A stretch of DNA of 50,707 nt from Bryobacterales bacterium (GTDB lineage Bacteria > Acidobacteriota > Terriglobia > Bryobacterales > Bryobacteraceae): contig SHUD01000013.1 in assembly GCA_009697505.1 (NCBI GenBank), positions 1-50,707 of the forward strand, written 5' to 3'. Position 1 is the first letter of the stretch. The number at the start of each line of letters is the position of its first letter. A program made the translations under genes and the position numbers. This document shows, piece by piece, positions 31,024-39,399 of this stretch. The notes beneath the pieces were generated by a model that worked only from the letters and a program-made list of their open reading frames with translations, did no database searches and was not told the origin of the DNA.

Positions 31024-32996
31024 TAATCTGGCAGCTTGTAGGCGATCAACTCACCGGGGAAGCCGGGGCCGCCGACGGCGATCACGATGTACTGCTTACC
31101 GTTGACCATGTAGGTCATCGGCGATCCGGTCTGCCCGGCGGGCATGAACGCCGCGCCTACTTCCCTGCCAGTCGCCTTGTCATAAGCGCGCAGTCGCGCC
31201 GCGTTCCGGCCTTGCTCGTCGGTGTAGGTCCCGCGCTCGCCGGCGATCACCAGCGAACCCGTCGTAAGAACGCCCACCAATCCGCCGCGGCCCGTGCGCG
31301 GAATCGTAACGCCCTTCAGTGCCGGATGATTGCGAACGACATCCGGGGTTTCGCCGTGCGGAGTCTTCCAGGCGACCTCGCCCTTCTCTAGATTGATCGC
31401 ACTGATGGAACCATACGGCGGCTTGAACAAGGGCAGTCCTTGCACGTTCAGCGCATTGCCGCCACCACCCGCGGCCGGAGCAGCATCCGGAGGCCGGGCA
31501 ATTCCGGCGATGAAATTCATATCCGAGCGGCTGGGGTCGGGCTTGATCAGTCCCAGCGGACTGACATTCGCCCACGTGAACGTGTAGACCATGTGCGTTT
31601 CCGGATCATAAGATCCGCCGGGCCAGCCCGTGCCGCCTTGGCAGCATCCGAAAACCAAGGTCGCCAGCGGCCCTTCGAGCTTGCTGACGACTGGCGGCGT
31701 GAAGATCGGTCCCATCTTGTAACGCGCCGCGATCTTGATGGCTTCGGCGCGGAGCTCCGGCGTGAAGTCAATCAACTCGTTGACGGATGTATCGGTGCGC
31801 CCATAAGCCGGAGGCTTGGCCGGCACCGGCTGCGTGGGGGAGTACTTCTCGCCCGGCACATCACCCACCGGAACCGGTTTTTCCACGATGGGCCAGATCG
31901 GCTGGCCCGTCACGCGATCGAACACATATAGGATGGACTGCTTGGTGGGCTGCGCCAGGGCTTTCACGATGCGCCCGTTAAATGGAAAATCCACAAGAAT
32001 CGGGGCGCAGGGAATATCCCAATCCCAAACACCGTGATGAATCAACTGGTAATGCCACTTGCGCTGCCCAGTCTTGATATCCAACGCGACAATGCTTTCT
32101 CCGAACAAACCGTTACCCGGACGATGGCCGCCGTAGTAATCGCCGGTGGGCATTTCGACAGGCAGATACACCATGCCCAGTTCTTCGTCCACGCTGATCT
32201 GTCCCCACACACCGGTGTTGCCGGTGTAATCGGCCGAATCGCTCTCCCACGTGTCATAGCCGAATTCGCCGGGCTTGGGAATGGTATGGAAGATCCACAG
32301 CCGCTTGCCGGTCTTCACGTCGTAGCCCCGGATGTAGCCTTTCACGTGAATCTTACTCTTGGGAGTGCCGCCGGGAAGATGCGCCGCGCCGACGATGATG
32401 GTATCGCCGACCACGGTGGGCGCCGCGTGCAAACCTACTTCGGCATTGACCAGATCCATTTCCTGATCGTCTTCGAGCTTCAGGTCCACCACGCCGTTGT
32501 TGCCGAAGTTGTTGACGATCTGACCGGTCTTCGCGTCCAGAGCCTTCAGGCGGTAGCCCGGCGTCACATAAAGAATGCGCTCCTGATTGCCGCTCGACCA
32601 ATACGCCAGGCCGCGCCCGGAAAGCCGGCGGGGAGCCGCGGAACCGCGTGCGCCCTCGTTTTCCGAGTGCATCCACAGCATCTCGCCAGTGGTTGCGTCG
32701 AGCGCCACCACGGCGCGGCGCGAACCCGCCACCGTGTAGACCTTGCCGCCGACCATGAGCGGCGTAGCTTCGTAGTTGAATTCCGGTTGCGGTCCCAGGT
32801 TCGCGGTATTGAAGCGCCAGGCCACCTGAAGCTGGCTGAAATTCGACGCGTCGATCTGCTTGAGCGGCGAGTACCGGGTGTTGCCGGCGTCGGCGCCATA
32901 CGACCGCCATTCGCCGTTTTGGGCGCCTTTTTGCGCGTTCAACCATCCGGCTGAGCACAGCAGCGAGGCTACAACAAATCTAAAGAATCTGGACAT
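31023..32996 (-). CDS. PQQ-dependent dehydrogenase, glucose-dehydrogenase-like
   Basis: About 657 residues with a signal peptide and GGAGG eight bases before the ATG at 32996. Propeller and PQQ features include NTRYSPLKQIDASNFSQLQVAWRF, the WIFHTIPKPGEFGYDTWE segment, ALDIKTGQRKWHYQLIHHGVWDWDIP with the catalytic-type acidic pair, and a C-terminal MTYMVNGKQYIVIAVGG. The vicinal CC of methanol dehydrogenases is absent from its usual place; a CCQGGTGWPGG motif occurs instead later. The layout is that of the broad glucose/quinate-type quinoproteins without the membrane domain. The coupled mutarotase suggests an aldose substrate. Confidence 0.87.
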   Translation of the reverse strand: MSRFFRFVVASLLCSAGWLNAQKGAQNGEWRSYGADAGNTRYSPLKQIDASNFSQLQVAWRFNTANLGPQPEFNYEATPLMVGGKVYTVAGSRRAVVALDATTGEMLWMHSENEGARGSAAPRRLSGRGLAYWSSGNQERILYVTPGYRLKALDAKTGQIVNNFGNNGVVDLKLEDDQEMDLVNAEVGLHAAPTVVGDTIIVGAAHLPGGTPKSKIHVKGYIRGYDVKTGKRLWIFHTIPKPGEFGYDTWESDSADYTGNTGVWGQISVDEELGMVYLPVEMPTGDYYGGHRPGNGLFGESIVALDIKTGQRKWHYQLIHHGVWDWDIPCAPILVDFPFNGRIVKALAQPTKQSILYVFDRVTGQPIWPIVEKPVPVGDVPGEKYSPTQPVPAKPPAYGRTDTSVNELIDFTPELRAEAIKIAARYKMGPIFTPPVVSKLEGPLATLVFGCCQGGTGWPGGSYDPETHMVYTFTWANVSPLGLIKPDPSRSDMNFIAGIARPPDAAPAAGGGGNALNVQGLPLFKPPYGSISAINLEKGEVAWKTPHGETPDVVRNHPALKGVTIPRTGRGGLVGVLTTGSLVIAGERGTYTDEQGRNAARLRAYDKATGREVGAAFMPAGQTGSPMTYMVNGKQYIVIAVGGPGFPGELIAYKLPD

Positions 32997-33076
32997 GAAA
33001 CTGGCCTCCATTCAGGCCCGCGACTACATCGGAGGCCAATCATCTACTTTAACTCGACTCCGGCGCATTCGCTAGA

Positions 33077-33343
33077 ATGGATCTACTCATGCCCGCGCAA
33101 CCGCCCAAAGAGCCCGCCAAACCCGAGGCGCCCGCCAGCTTCGAGACCGGCCTCGAAGAACTCGAAAAAATCGTCAAGGACATGGAAAGCGGTAACTTGC
33201 CGCTGGAGCGGGCGCTGGAACTTTTCGAGCGCGGCATGAAGTTGAGCGACACGTGCCGCAAGCAGCTCGAAGAGGCCGAGACGCGCGTGGAGATACTGAT
33301 GAAGCGCGCCGGTGAAGTGCAGCCCCAGCCATTCAAAACCTAA
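33077..33343 (+). CDS. xseB: Exodeoxyribonuclease VII small subunit
   Basis: An 88-residue protein with the XseB signature SFETGLEELEKIVKDMESGNLPLERALELFERGMKLSDTCRKQLEEAE. XseB binds the XseA catalytic subunit of exonuclease VII, which degrades single-stranded DNA; xseA is not nearby. A start at the ATG 33077 or 33089 is possible. It is the first gene of a plus-strand operon and is followed two bases later by ispA, a classical pairing. Confidence 0.9.
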   Translation: MDLLMPAQPPKEPAKPEAPASFETGLEELEKIVKDMESGNLPLERALELFERGMKLSDTCRKQLEEAETRVEILMKRAGEVQPQPFKT

Positions 33344-33345
33344 TA

Positions 33346-34230
33346 ATGACACTGAAAGAGTACATGGCGGCCCGGCAGAAGGCCGTTGACGCCGCTCTCG
33401 ACCGCTGGGTTCCCGCCGAAGGCAGCGATCCCGCCAACATCCATCAGTCCATGCGCTACAGCTTGTTTGCGGGAGGCAAACGTATCCGGCCGCTGTTGGC
33501 GATTGCCACAGCGGAAACCGTTTCTGACTCATCTATCGGCATCGAGTCCTGCGCCGGTTCGCTGGAACTGATCCACACCTATTCCCTGATTCATGACGAC
33601 CTGCCCGCGCTCGATAACGACGATCTGCGGCGCGGCCGCCCCACCTGTCACAAAGTATTCGGCGAGGCCATGGCTATCCTGGCGGGCGATGCACTCCTGA
33701 CGTTGGCGTTTGAAGTCTTGTCAAAGCTGGAAGGCGTGGACGCGTCGCGGAAGATTGAACTGGTGCGCGAGCTGGCGACAGCCTCCGGAACGGTCGGAGG
33801 AATGATCGGCGGACAGGTGAATGACATCGAGGGTGAAGGCAAGCATCCGACGGCGCACTTGCTCGAATCCATTCATCGCGCCAAGACCGGTGCGCTGCTG
33901 CGGGCCAGTGTCCGCATGGGAGCGATTTACGCGGGCGCCGGCGAGAGCCAGCTTGCCGCGCTCACCAGTTTCGGCGAACACGTGGGCCTGGCGTTCCAAA
34001 TCGTCGACGACATTCTAGATGTGGAGCAGTCCTCGGAGGCGCTGGGAAAAACGGCTGGCAAGGACGCCGCGCAGAAAAAGATCACGTTCCCGGCGGTGTA
34101 CGGCATCGAAGCGTCGCGCAAGATGGCGGAAGAAGAGCGCCTGGCCGCGCACCTGGCTCTGCAACCTTTCAACGACCGCGCGCGGCGGTTGAAAGAACTC
34201 GCGGATCTGGTGGTTCAGCGGAGTGCATGA
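33346..34230 (+). CDS. ispA: Polyprenyl (farnesyl/geranyl) diphosphate synthase
   Basis: A 294-residue trans-prenyltransferase. The first aspartate-rich motif is DDLPALD (residues 84-90) and the second VDDILD (Asp221, Asp222, Asp225). GGKRIRP near residue 44 and KTGALLRAS are also conserved. The two-residue insertion in the first Asp-rich motif is typical of bacterial farnesyl diphosphate synthases, which join isopentenyl and allylic diphosphates for isoprenoid lipids. It lies between xseB and tlyA in a tight operon; dxs, often next in such clusters, is absent. Confidence 0.92.
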   Translation: MTLKEYMAARQKAVDAALDRWVPAEGSDPANIHQSMRYSLFAGGKRIRPLLAIATAETVSDSSIGIESCAGSLELIHTYSLIHDDLPALDNDDLRRGRPTCHKVFGEAMAILAGDALLTLAFEVLSKLEGVDASRKIELVRELATASGTVGGMIGGQVNDIEGEGKHPTAHLLESIHRAKTGALLRASVRMGAIYAGAGESQLAALTSFGEHVGLAFQIVDDILDVEQSSEALGKTAGKDAAQKKITFPAVYGIEASRKMAEEERLAAHLALQPFNDRARRLKELADLVVQRSA

Positions 34231-34268
34231 GCCCCGCCGCATGAGCCCCGCCGCATGAGCAAAGCCGC
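34227..34268 (+). repeat. Three tandem 14-base units at the ispA/tlyA junction
   Basis: ATGAGCCCCGCCGC occurs twice in a row (34227-34240, 34241-34254) and is followed by a related unit, ATGAGCAAAGCCGC, that starts tlyA at 34255. The ispA stop is the TGA in the first unit. Only the third ATG is in frame with tlyA; the others soon meet stops. Slippage seems to have duplicated an original ATGA coupling site. Confidence 0.75.
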
Positions 34269-35016
34269 GATGGAATCGGCCACCAAAATCCGCATCGATC
34301 AGTTGCTGGTTGAGCGCGGCTTGGCCGAATCCCGCGAGAAAGCGCAAGCCCTGATCCTGGCCGGACAGGTGACGGTCAACGGACAGAAAGCGGCCAAGCC
34401 CGGCCACAGCGTCCGGCGCGACTCCGGCATCACAGTCGCGGAGCGCATGCCCTACGTCAGCCGCGGCGGATACAAACTCGCGGGAGCGCTGGATCATTGG
34501 ACAATCGACGCGAGTGGACGCACGTGCCTGGATGTCGGCTCCTCCACCGGCGGCTTCACCGATTGCCTGCTCCAACGTGGAGCGGCACGTGTCTGGGCCA
34601 TCGACGTTGGACACAACCAATTGGATTGGAAACTGCGCAATGATTCGCGCGTCGAGTCCCGCGAAGGCGTCAACGCCCGCTTTTTGCGTCCGGATGATTT
34701 TCCGGCGCCGTTCGATATCGCCGTGTGCGACGCCAGCTTTATTTCGCTCACGCTGCTGATCCCCGCAATGGTTCCCCTGCTGGCGCCCCATGGAGCCATG
34801 ATCCTGCTGGTCAAGCCGCAGTTTGAAGTAGAACGCGGGCAAGTCGGCAAAGGCGGCATCGTGCGCGAACCCGAGCTGCATCAGGCCGCCTGCGGCCGCG
34901 TGCGCGCCGCCGTGGAACTTCACGGCTTCCAGACTGATATCATCGAGAGTCCGATCCTCGGAGCCGAGGGCAACCGGGAATTCCTGCTCTATGCCAGGCG
35001 CAGCGCCACCGATTAA
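34255..35016 (+). CDS. tlyA: TlyA-family rRNA (cytidine-2'-O)-methyltransferase / hemolysin A
   Basis: A 253-residue protein with an N-terminal S4 RNA-binding domain (IRIDQLLVERGLAESREKAQALILAGQVTVNG, residues about 11-60) and an FtsJ-like methyltransferase domain: YVSRGGYKL, CLDVGSSTGGFTDCLLQRGA (SAM site), DVCDAS-type catalytic region (VCDASFISL) and ILLVKPQFEVE. TlyA 2'-O-methylates 16S and 23S rRNA cytidines and influences capreomycin sensitivity in mycobacteria. The end of the gene overlaps nadK by 26 bases. Confidence 0.9.
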   Translation: MSKAAMESATKIRIDQLLVERGLAESREKAQALILAGQVTVNGQKAAKPGHSVRRDSGITVAERMPYVSRGGYKLAGALDHWTIDASGRTCLDVGSSTGGFTDCLLQRGAARVWAIDVGHNQLDWKLRNDSRVESREGVNARFLRPDDFPAPFDIAVCDASFISLTLLIPAMVPLLAPHGAMILLVKPQFEVERGQVGKGGIVREPELHQAACGRVRAAVELHGFQTDIIESPILGAEGNREFLLYARRSATD

Positions 35017-35878
35017 AATCACTAACGTCGGCATCGTCTCCAAGCCGCGCAACGCGCCCGCCGTCCGTGTCGTCCCGGAGTTGGTCAAGTGGCTTGCGGC
35101 GCGGGGTGTGGGCGTCCAGGTGGATCCCGAGACCGCCACGTATTTGGGCGGCGACATGCCGGTCCACATGCTTCCCCGCGAGAAAGTGGCCGAGGGGACG
35201 CAGTTGCTGATCGTGCTGGGTGGGGACGGCACGTTGCTTTCCGCGGCGCGCGCCGTGGGCGGCCGCGACATTCCCCTGTTCGCGGTGAACCTCGGCAACC
35301 TCGGCTTCCTGACTGCGATCACCGTCGATGAATTGTATCCGCAGCTTGAGCGCGCCCTGCAAGGCGATTTCCAGGTCAGCACACGCCAGATGCTGCACAC
35401 CGAGCTATGGCGCAAGGGCGCGATCGCCCGCACGTATGAGGCGTTGAATGACACGGCTCTGGCCAAGGCCGACATCGCCCGCATCATCGATCTCGAAGTT
35501 CACGTTGACGATCAACTGATGTGCCACTACAAAGCGGATGGACTCATTGTCTCCACGCCGACTGGCTCCACCGCGTATTCATTGTCGGCGGGCGGTCCGA
35601 TCATGGTTCCCGATGTCGCGGCGATTTGCATCACGCCAATCTGCCCGCACATGCTCACCAACCGGCCCGTCATCGTGCCCGGCGACGCCGTGATCCAACT
35701 GACACTGTGCAGTGACAGCCCCACCTTCCTGACCATCGACGGCCAGGAGGGCCAACAGTTGGAGCAGGATGATCGCGTCATTTGCCGCCGTTCCGAGCAC
35801 ACCGTCAACCTGATCCGCCCGCACGGCGCCAATTTCTTCGATGTCCTGCGCGAAAAATTGAAGTGGGGCGGCCGGTGA
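34991..35878 (+). CDS. nadK: NAD kinase
   Basis: A 295-residue NAD kinase. The diphosphate-binding GGDGT lies at residues 77-81, followed by NLGNLGFLTA; the second substrate region is ALNDTALAKADIARIIDLEVHVD (the usual NE.. is ND here), with YKADGLIVSTPTGSTAYSLSAGGPI and LTIDGQEG. It phosphorylates NAD to NADP. The start codon lies inside tlyA and the stop overlaps the GTG of the symporter gene (GTGA), so this is a compact co-translated operon. Confidence 0.93.
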   Translation: MPGAAPPIKITNVGIVSKPRNAPAVRVVPELVKWLAARGVGVQVDPETATYLGGDMPVHMLPREKVAEGTQLLIVLGGDGTLLSAARAVGGRDIPLFAVNLGNLGFLTAITVDELYPQLERALQGDFQVSTRQMLHTELWRKGAIARTYEALNDTALAKADIARIIDLEVHVDDQLMCHYKADGLIVSTPTGSTAYSLSAGGPIMVPDVAAICITPICPHMLTNRPVIVPGDAVIQLTLCSDSPTFLTIDGQEGQQLEQDDRVICRRSEHTVNLIRPHGANFFDVLREKLKWGGR

Positions 35879-37092
35879 AACAGGAATCGCGCGCGACTTC
35901 GCTCACGGCGTGGATCCTGGTGGGATTGGTCGCGGGCGCCATCTTCGGCGCTACTTATCCCGAACCCGCAAAGCAAATGGCCCTGCTGGGCGCTGTGTTT
36001 CTACGGCTGATCAAGTCCATCATCGCGCCGCTCTTGTTTGCGACTCTGGTCTCTGGCATCGCGTCCACCGGCAGCCTGAAAGTCATCGGCCGCATTGGCG
36101 GCAAGGCGATGATCTATTTCGAAGTTCTGACGACCATCGCGCTGTTCGTGGGACTCGCGGCCGTCAATCTGGTGCAACCGGGAGCCGGCGTCGCTTTACC
36201 TTCTAGCGCGGCGCCGCAGCCGGTCACCAACCCGAGTCTTTCACAGATCCTGGAACACACTTTCCCGGCCAGCATCATCGACGCGATGGCGCGCGGCGAA
36301 GTCCTGCAAATCGTCGTATTCGCACTGATCTTTGGCGCGGCGTGCGCAACTATTGGCGAGAAAGCCCGCCCGGTTTTGAATCTGTGCGACTCGATTTCCG
36401 CCGTCATGTTCCGCTTCACGCATTACGTGATGTGGTTCGCGCCGTTCGGCGTCTTCGGAGCCATCGCCGCGACCGTAGGCGAGCGCGGCATAGGAGTGCT
36501 GCTGAATCTCGGCAAATTGGTCGCGACACTGTGGGCCGCGGAAATCTTTTTCGTGGTGGTGGTGATGGGCGCGGTAATCGCGCTTTTCCGGATTCCGCTG
36601 AAGCGCTTTGTAGCGGCGGCGCGCGGCCCGTTCCTGATCGCTTTTTCGACGACTTCAAGCGAGGCCGCGCTGCCCATGGCGCTGGAAAATCTGGAGCGTT
36701 TCGGCGTGCCCAAGCATATTGCGGCTTTCGTGCTACCGGCGGGCTACAGCTTCAATCTGGATGGCTCGACTCTATATCTTTCGCTCACTTCAGTCTTCGT
36801 CGCGCAGGCCGCGGGTATTCACCTTTCGTTCGGAACGCAGTTGTTAATGATGTTGACGCTGATGCTCACGAGCAAAGGCGTGGCCAGTGTGCCGCGCGCC
36901 GCGCTGGTGATTCTCGCGGCCACCGTCGCTTCGTTCAATCTGCCAGCCGAAGGCGTGGCGCTGGTGTTAGGCGTCGATACCTTGATGGATATGGCGCGGA
37001 CGTCGGTCAACATCCTCGGCAACTGCCTGGCCGCCGCGGTGGTGGCCAAATGGGAGGGCGTGGATCTTAACGCCCACGTGGCTAAACCCTAA
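35875..37092 (+). CDS. Dicarboxylate/amino acid:cation symporter (DAACS family)
   Basis: 405 residues from a GTG that overlaps the nadK stop. Membrane segments and the family's signature regions are clear: KSIIAPLLFATLVSGIAS, the hairpin-loop serine-rich FSTTSSEAALP, GYSFNLDGSTLYLSLTSVF and DTLMDMARTSVNILGNCLAA, which bind the substrate and sodium. Related proteins GltP and DctA import glutamate, aspartate or C4-dicarboxylates; the exact substrate cannot be told. It is the last gene of the xseB operon and is convergent with a cupin gene three bases away. Confidence 0.9.
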   Translation: MKQESRATSLTAWILVGLVAGAIFGATYPEPAKQMALLGAVFLRLIKSIIAPLLFATLVSGIASTGSLKVIGRIGGKAMIYFEVLTTIALFVGLAAVNLVQPGAGVALPSSAAPQPVTNPSLSQILEHTFPASIIDAMARGEVLQIVVFALIFGAACATIGEKARPVLNLCDSISAVMFRFTHYVMWFAPFGVFGAIAATVGERGIGVLLNLGKLVATLWAAEIFFVVVVMGAVIALFRIPLKRFVAAARGPFLIAFSTTSSEAALPMALENLERFGVPKHIAAFVLPAGYSFNLDGSTLYLSLTSVFVAQAAGIHLSFGTQLLMMLTLMLTSKGVASVPRAALVILAATVASFNLPAEGVALVLGVDTLMDMARTSVNILGNCLAAAVVAKWEGVDLNAHVAKP

Positions 37093-37095
37093 GCG

Positions 37096-37419
37096 TTATT
37101 TCCCCGGCGGCGGCGCGAGAACCGCCAACACTACCAGCCGCGTGTTTCCGCAATTGCGAACCGAGTGCATCACCCCGGAGGCGGCGAAGGCCCCGCCCCC
37201 GGCGCCGATTACCTGCATTTGCTCGCCGACCGTAATCTCCGCCTCGCCTTCCAGCACCACGTAGAGTTTGTCCTGTCCGGCATGAGCGTGCGCGGCATGC
37301 TCCTGGCCGGGTTCGAAACAATTCAACCCGGCGAACATGAATTCACCGCGCGCGAGATTGGTCTTCGCCATCTTTTCCGAAGAGAAGACGGCCGTGCCGG
37401 CGAGGCTTGAGAAGAACAT
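37096..37419 (-). CDS. Small cupin protein
   Basis: A 107-residue single-domain cupin. Motif 1 is PGQEHAAHAHAGQDKLYVVLEGEAEITVG with His-x-His and a Glu at the expected places; motif 2 is AASGVMHSVRNCGNT. Metal binding is likely. Such stand-alone cupins include sugar isomerases, dioxygenases and metabolite sensors, and no function can be chosen. It lies four bases after the stop of the aldolase gene and ends next to the symporter gene. Confidence 0.85.
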   Translation of the reverse strand: MFFSSLAGTAVFSSEKMAKTNLARGEFMFAGLNCFEPGQEHAAHAHAGQDKLYVVLEGEAEITVGEQMQVIGAGGGAFAASGVMHSVRNCGNTRLVVLAVLAPPPGK

Positions 37420-37423
37420 GAAT

Positions 37424-38428
37424 CTAAGCGGCGATGCCCAGCTTCTTATACCAGGGCGCCGCGCCCTGGAGCGCGGCGTTCACGGCGTTGATGTTTTCGA
37501 CGCCTTTGGCCGACAGGAAATCTTCCAACGCCCGCAGGCCCTTGGTGGCGTAGATCGGCATGCCGTCTTTCCAGGTCGCGCGGCCGCACAGCACACCTGA
37601 ATAATCCGTGCCCGCTTCCGTCGCCATGCGCAGGCTCTCCACAAACTGTGCGTTGCCCACACCGGCGCTTAGGTAGATGAACGGCTTGCTCGCCACCGAC
37701 GCGGCCTTGCGGAACAGATCCAGAGCCTCCGTCATCGATTGCGCCTTCTGGCCTTTATAAACGGAACTGCCTTCCACGAATTCGGCATTGATCGGCACTT
37801 CCACTTTCAGCACGTCCACCTTGTACTGGGGTTTGGAGAACTCCTGCATGCTGCCGATGACCACTTGCGGCTTGATCTTGGCATATTCCACGCCCTTTTC
37901 GTCACCGCCCTTGGGATCGTAGCCGACAAATTCGAGAAAGAACGGGATCTCATTATCCGCGCACTCCGAACCGATGCGCTCGACGAACGCGTGTTTGATA
38001 TCGTTCACCTGCGCGTCGTCGAAGGGGCTGTAGTAGATCAGGATCTTGACCGCGTCCGCGCCCCAATCCGCGATACGCTTGGCGGAAACGTGGGGCAGCA
38101 GATCGGGCAGGCGGCCCGGCTTGGTGTTGTCGTAACCGGATTCTTCGTAAGCCAGCAGCAGGCCGGCATTGGACGAGCGCGCCTTGGCGGCGTCCAAACC
38201 AAATTCGGGATCCAGCAGGATCGCCGACGCATGCGGAGTCAGAATCCGCGTCACGGCGGTCTTGAACTCCGACATCATATCCCACGTAATGTCTTTCTGT
38301 GCCACGCCCTTGGCGCTGGCCAGCGATTTCTGCAAGCTGCCCCGCTGATCCATCGCGGCGGCCGCAATAATGCCGTCCTGATTGGACAGCTTCTTCATGT
38401 GCCGGAGTTTTCCAGGAGAGGTCACCAT
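37424..38428 (-). CDS. lacD: Tagatose-1,6-bisphosphate aldolase-like (LacD family)
   Basis: 334 residues from the ATG at 38428. The sequence has the LacD pattern: KLSNQDGIIAAAAMDQRGSL, ILLDPEFGLDAA, WGADAVKILIYYSP, PFFLEFVGYD, VDVLKVEVPIN with the Schiff-base Lys and FIYLSAGVGNAQFVESLRMA. Members cleave tagatose 1,6-bisphosphate, or related ketose bisphosphates, to triose phosphates. No other lactose/tagatose genes are adjacent, so a role in another sugar phosphate pathway is possible. It begins 17 bases after ribF. Confidence 0.87.
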   Translation of the reverse strand: MVTSPGKLRHMKKLSNQDGIIAAAAMDQRGSLQKSLASAKGVAQKDITWDMMSEFKTAVTRILTPHASAILLDPEFGLDAAKARSSNAGLLLAYEESGYDNTKPGRLPDLLPHVSAKRIADWGADAVKILIYYSPFDDAQVNDIKHAFVERIGSECADNEIPFFLEFVGYDPKGGDEKGVEYAKIKPQVVIGSMQEFSKPQYKVDVLKVEVPINAEFVEGSSVYKGQKAQSMTEALDLFRKAASVASKPFIYLSAGVGNAQFVESLRMATEAGTDYSGVLCGRATWKDGMPIYATKGLRALEDFLSAKGVENINAVNAALQGAAPWYKKLGIAA

Positions 38429-38445
38429 ATTTATCTTATCGTTAT

Positions 38446-39399
38446 CTACAGAGCGGATTTTAGCCGCAAATGCACTCGCCGGAAATACGCCTGCGCGCGC
38501 ACCACATCGTGTAGAATCTGCGCTTTGAGCTCTTCCGGCGATGCGAACTTGCGCTCCTCGCGCACGCGCCGCAGGAATTCGACGCGAATGCGGGAGGGTG
38601 CGGGCGGATCGAACGGGTCCAGCAAGAAGGTCTCCAGGCTGAGTTCCCGCCCGTCGAACGTCGGGCGATAGCCGAGATTGGTGATCGACTTCCACTGGCG
38701 CGCCGATTCCAAGTCGCGCGTGCGAGTAATGTAGACGCCGTTCAGCGGCAGCACCTGTGCGTGCGTCTGCAAATTCAACGTGGGAACCGTCTGTTTGGCG
38801 CCAACGCCATGCCCGGGCACCACCGCGCCTTCCACGCCGTAAGGTCTACCTAGCAGCCGGCCCGCGAGCGACACGTTGCCCGCTTCCACCGCCCGCCGGA
38901 TTTCGCTCGACGACACCACGCGCCCGCGCCATTGAAAGGGCGGCACCACGCGGGTCTCGAATCCGCAGCGCGCGCCGAGCCGGGCCAGCAGGTTCACATC
39001 ACCGGCCTGATTGTGCCCGAAGCGGAAATTGTCTCCGACTACCACCACGCCCGCGCGCAGCGCTTTCACCAGCACACGTTCCACAAACTGCTCGGGTGTC
39101 CAATTCGCCAGTTCACGCGTGAAGGGCAGAACCAGCACGTACTCGATCCCTTCTCGCGCCAGTACCGAGCACCGCTCCGCCTGCGTGGTCAGCAGGCGCG
39201 AGGCGCGCCGCGGCGCCACAATCGAAGCCGGATGCGGATCGAACGTCAACACCGCCGGTTGCAAGCCTTTCTGAGCGGCGGCCTGTTTGACCTGATGCAG
39301 CAGTTGTTGGTGGCCGGCGTGAACGCCGTCGAAGTTGCCGATGGTCACCGCCACCGGTTCAAATTGGGCGGCTTCCTCCAACGAACGGGCGACCCGCAT
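38446..39399 (-). CDS. ribF: Bifunctional riboflavin kinase/FAD synthetase
   Basis: A 317-residue RibF. The N-terminal FAD synthetase domain has TIGNFDGVHAGHQQLL, TFDPHP and VVVGDNFRFGHNQAGD, then SSSEIRRAVEAGNV. The C-terminal riboflavin kinase domain reads RPYGVEGAVVPGHGVGAKQTVPTLNL, GVYITR, ITNLGYRPTFDG and LETFLLDPF. It converts riboflavin to FMN and FAD in the cytoplasm. It starts directly after the stop of the PhnP-like gene, with no gap. Confidence 0.93.
   Translation of the reverse strand: MRVARSLEEAAQFEPVAVTIGNFDGVHAGHQQLLHQVKQAAAQKGLQPAVLTFDPHPASIVAPRRASRLLTTQAERCSVLAREGIEYVLVLPFTRELANWTPEQFVERVLVKALRAGVVVVGDNFRFGHNQAGDVNLLARLGARCGFETRVVPPFQWRGRVVSSSEIRRAVEAGNVSLAGRLLGRPYGVEGAVVPGHGVGAKQTVPTLNLQTHAQVLPLNGVYITRTRDLESARQWKSITNLGYRPTFDGRELSLETFLLDPFDPPAPSRIRVEFLRRVREERKFASPEELKAQILHDVVRAQAYFRRVHLRLKSAL

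Noticed and set aside
34015-35487. A 490-codon open frame on the minus strand opposite ispA, tlyA and nadK
   Set aside because: Arg- and Ala-rich shadow of three clearly recognisable genes on the plus strand.
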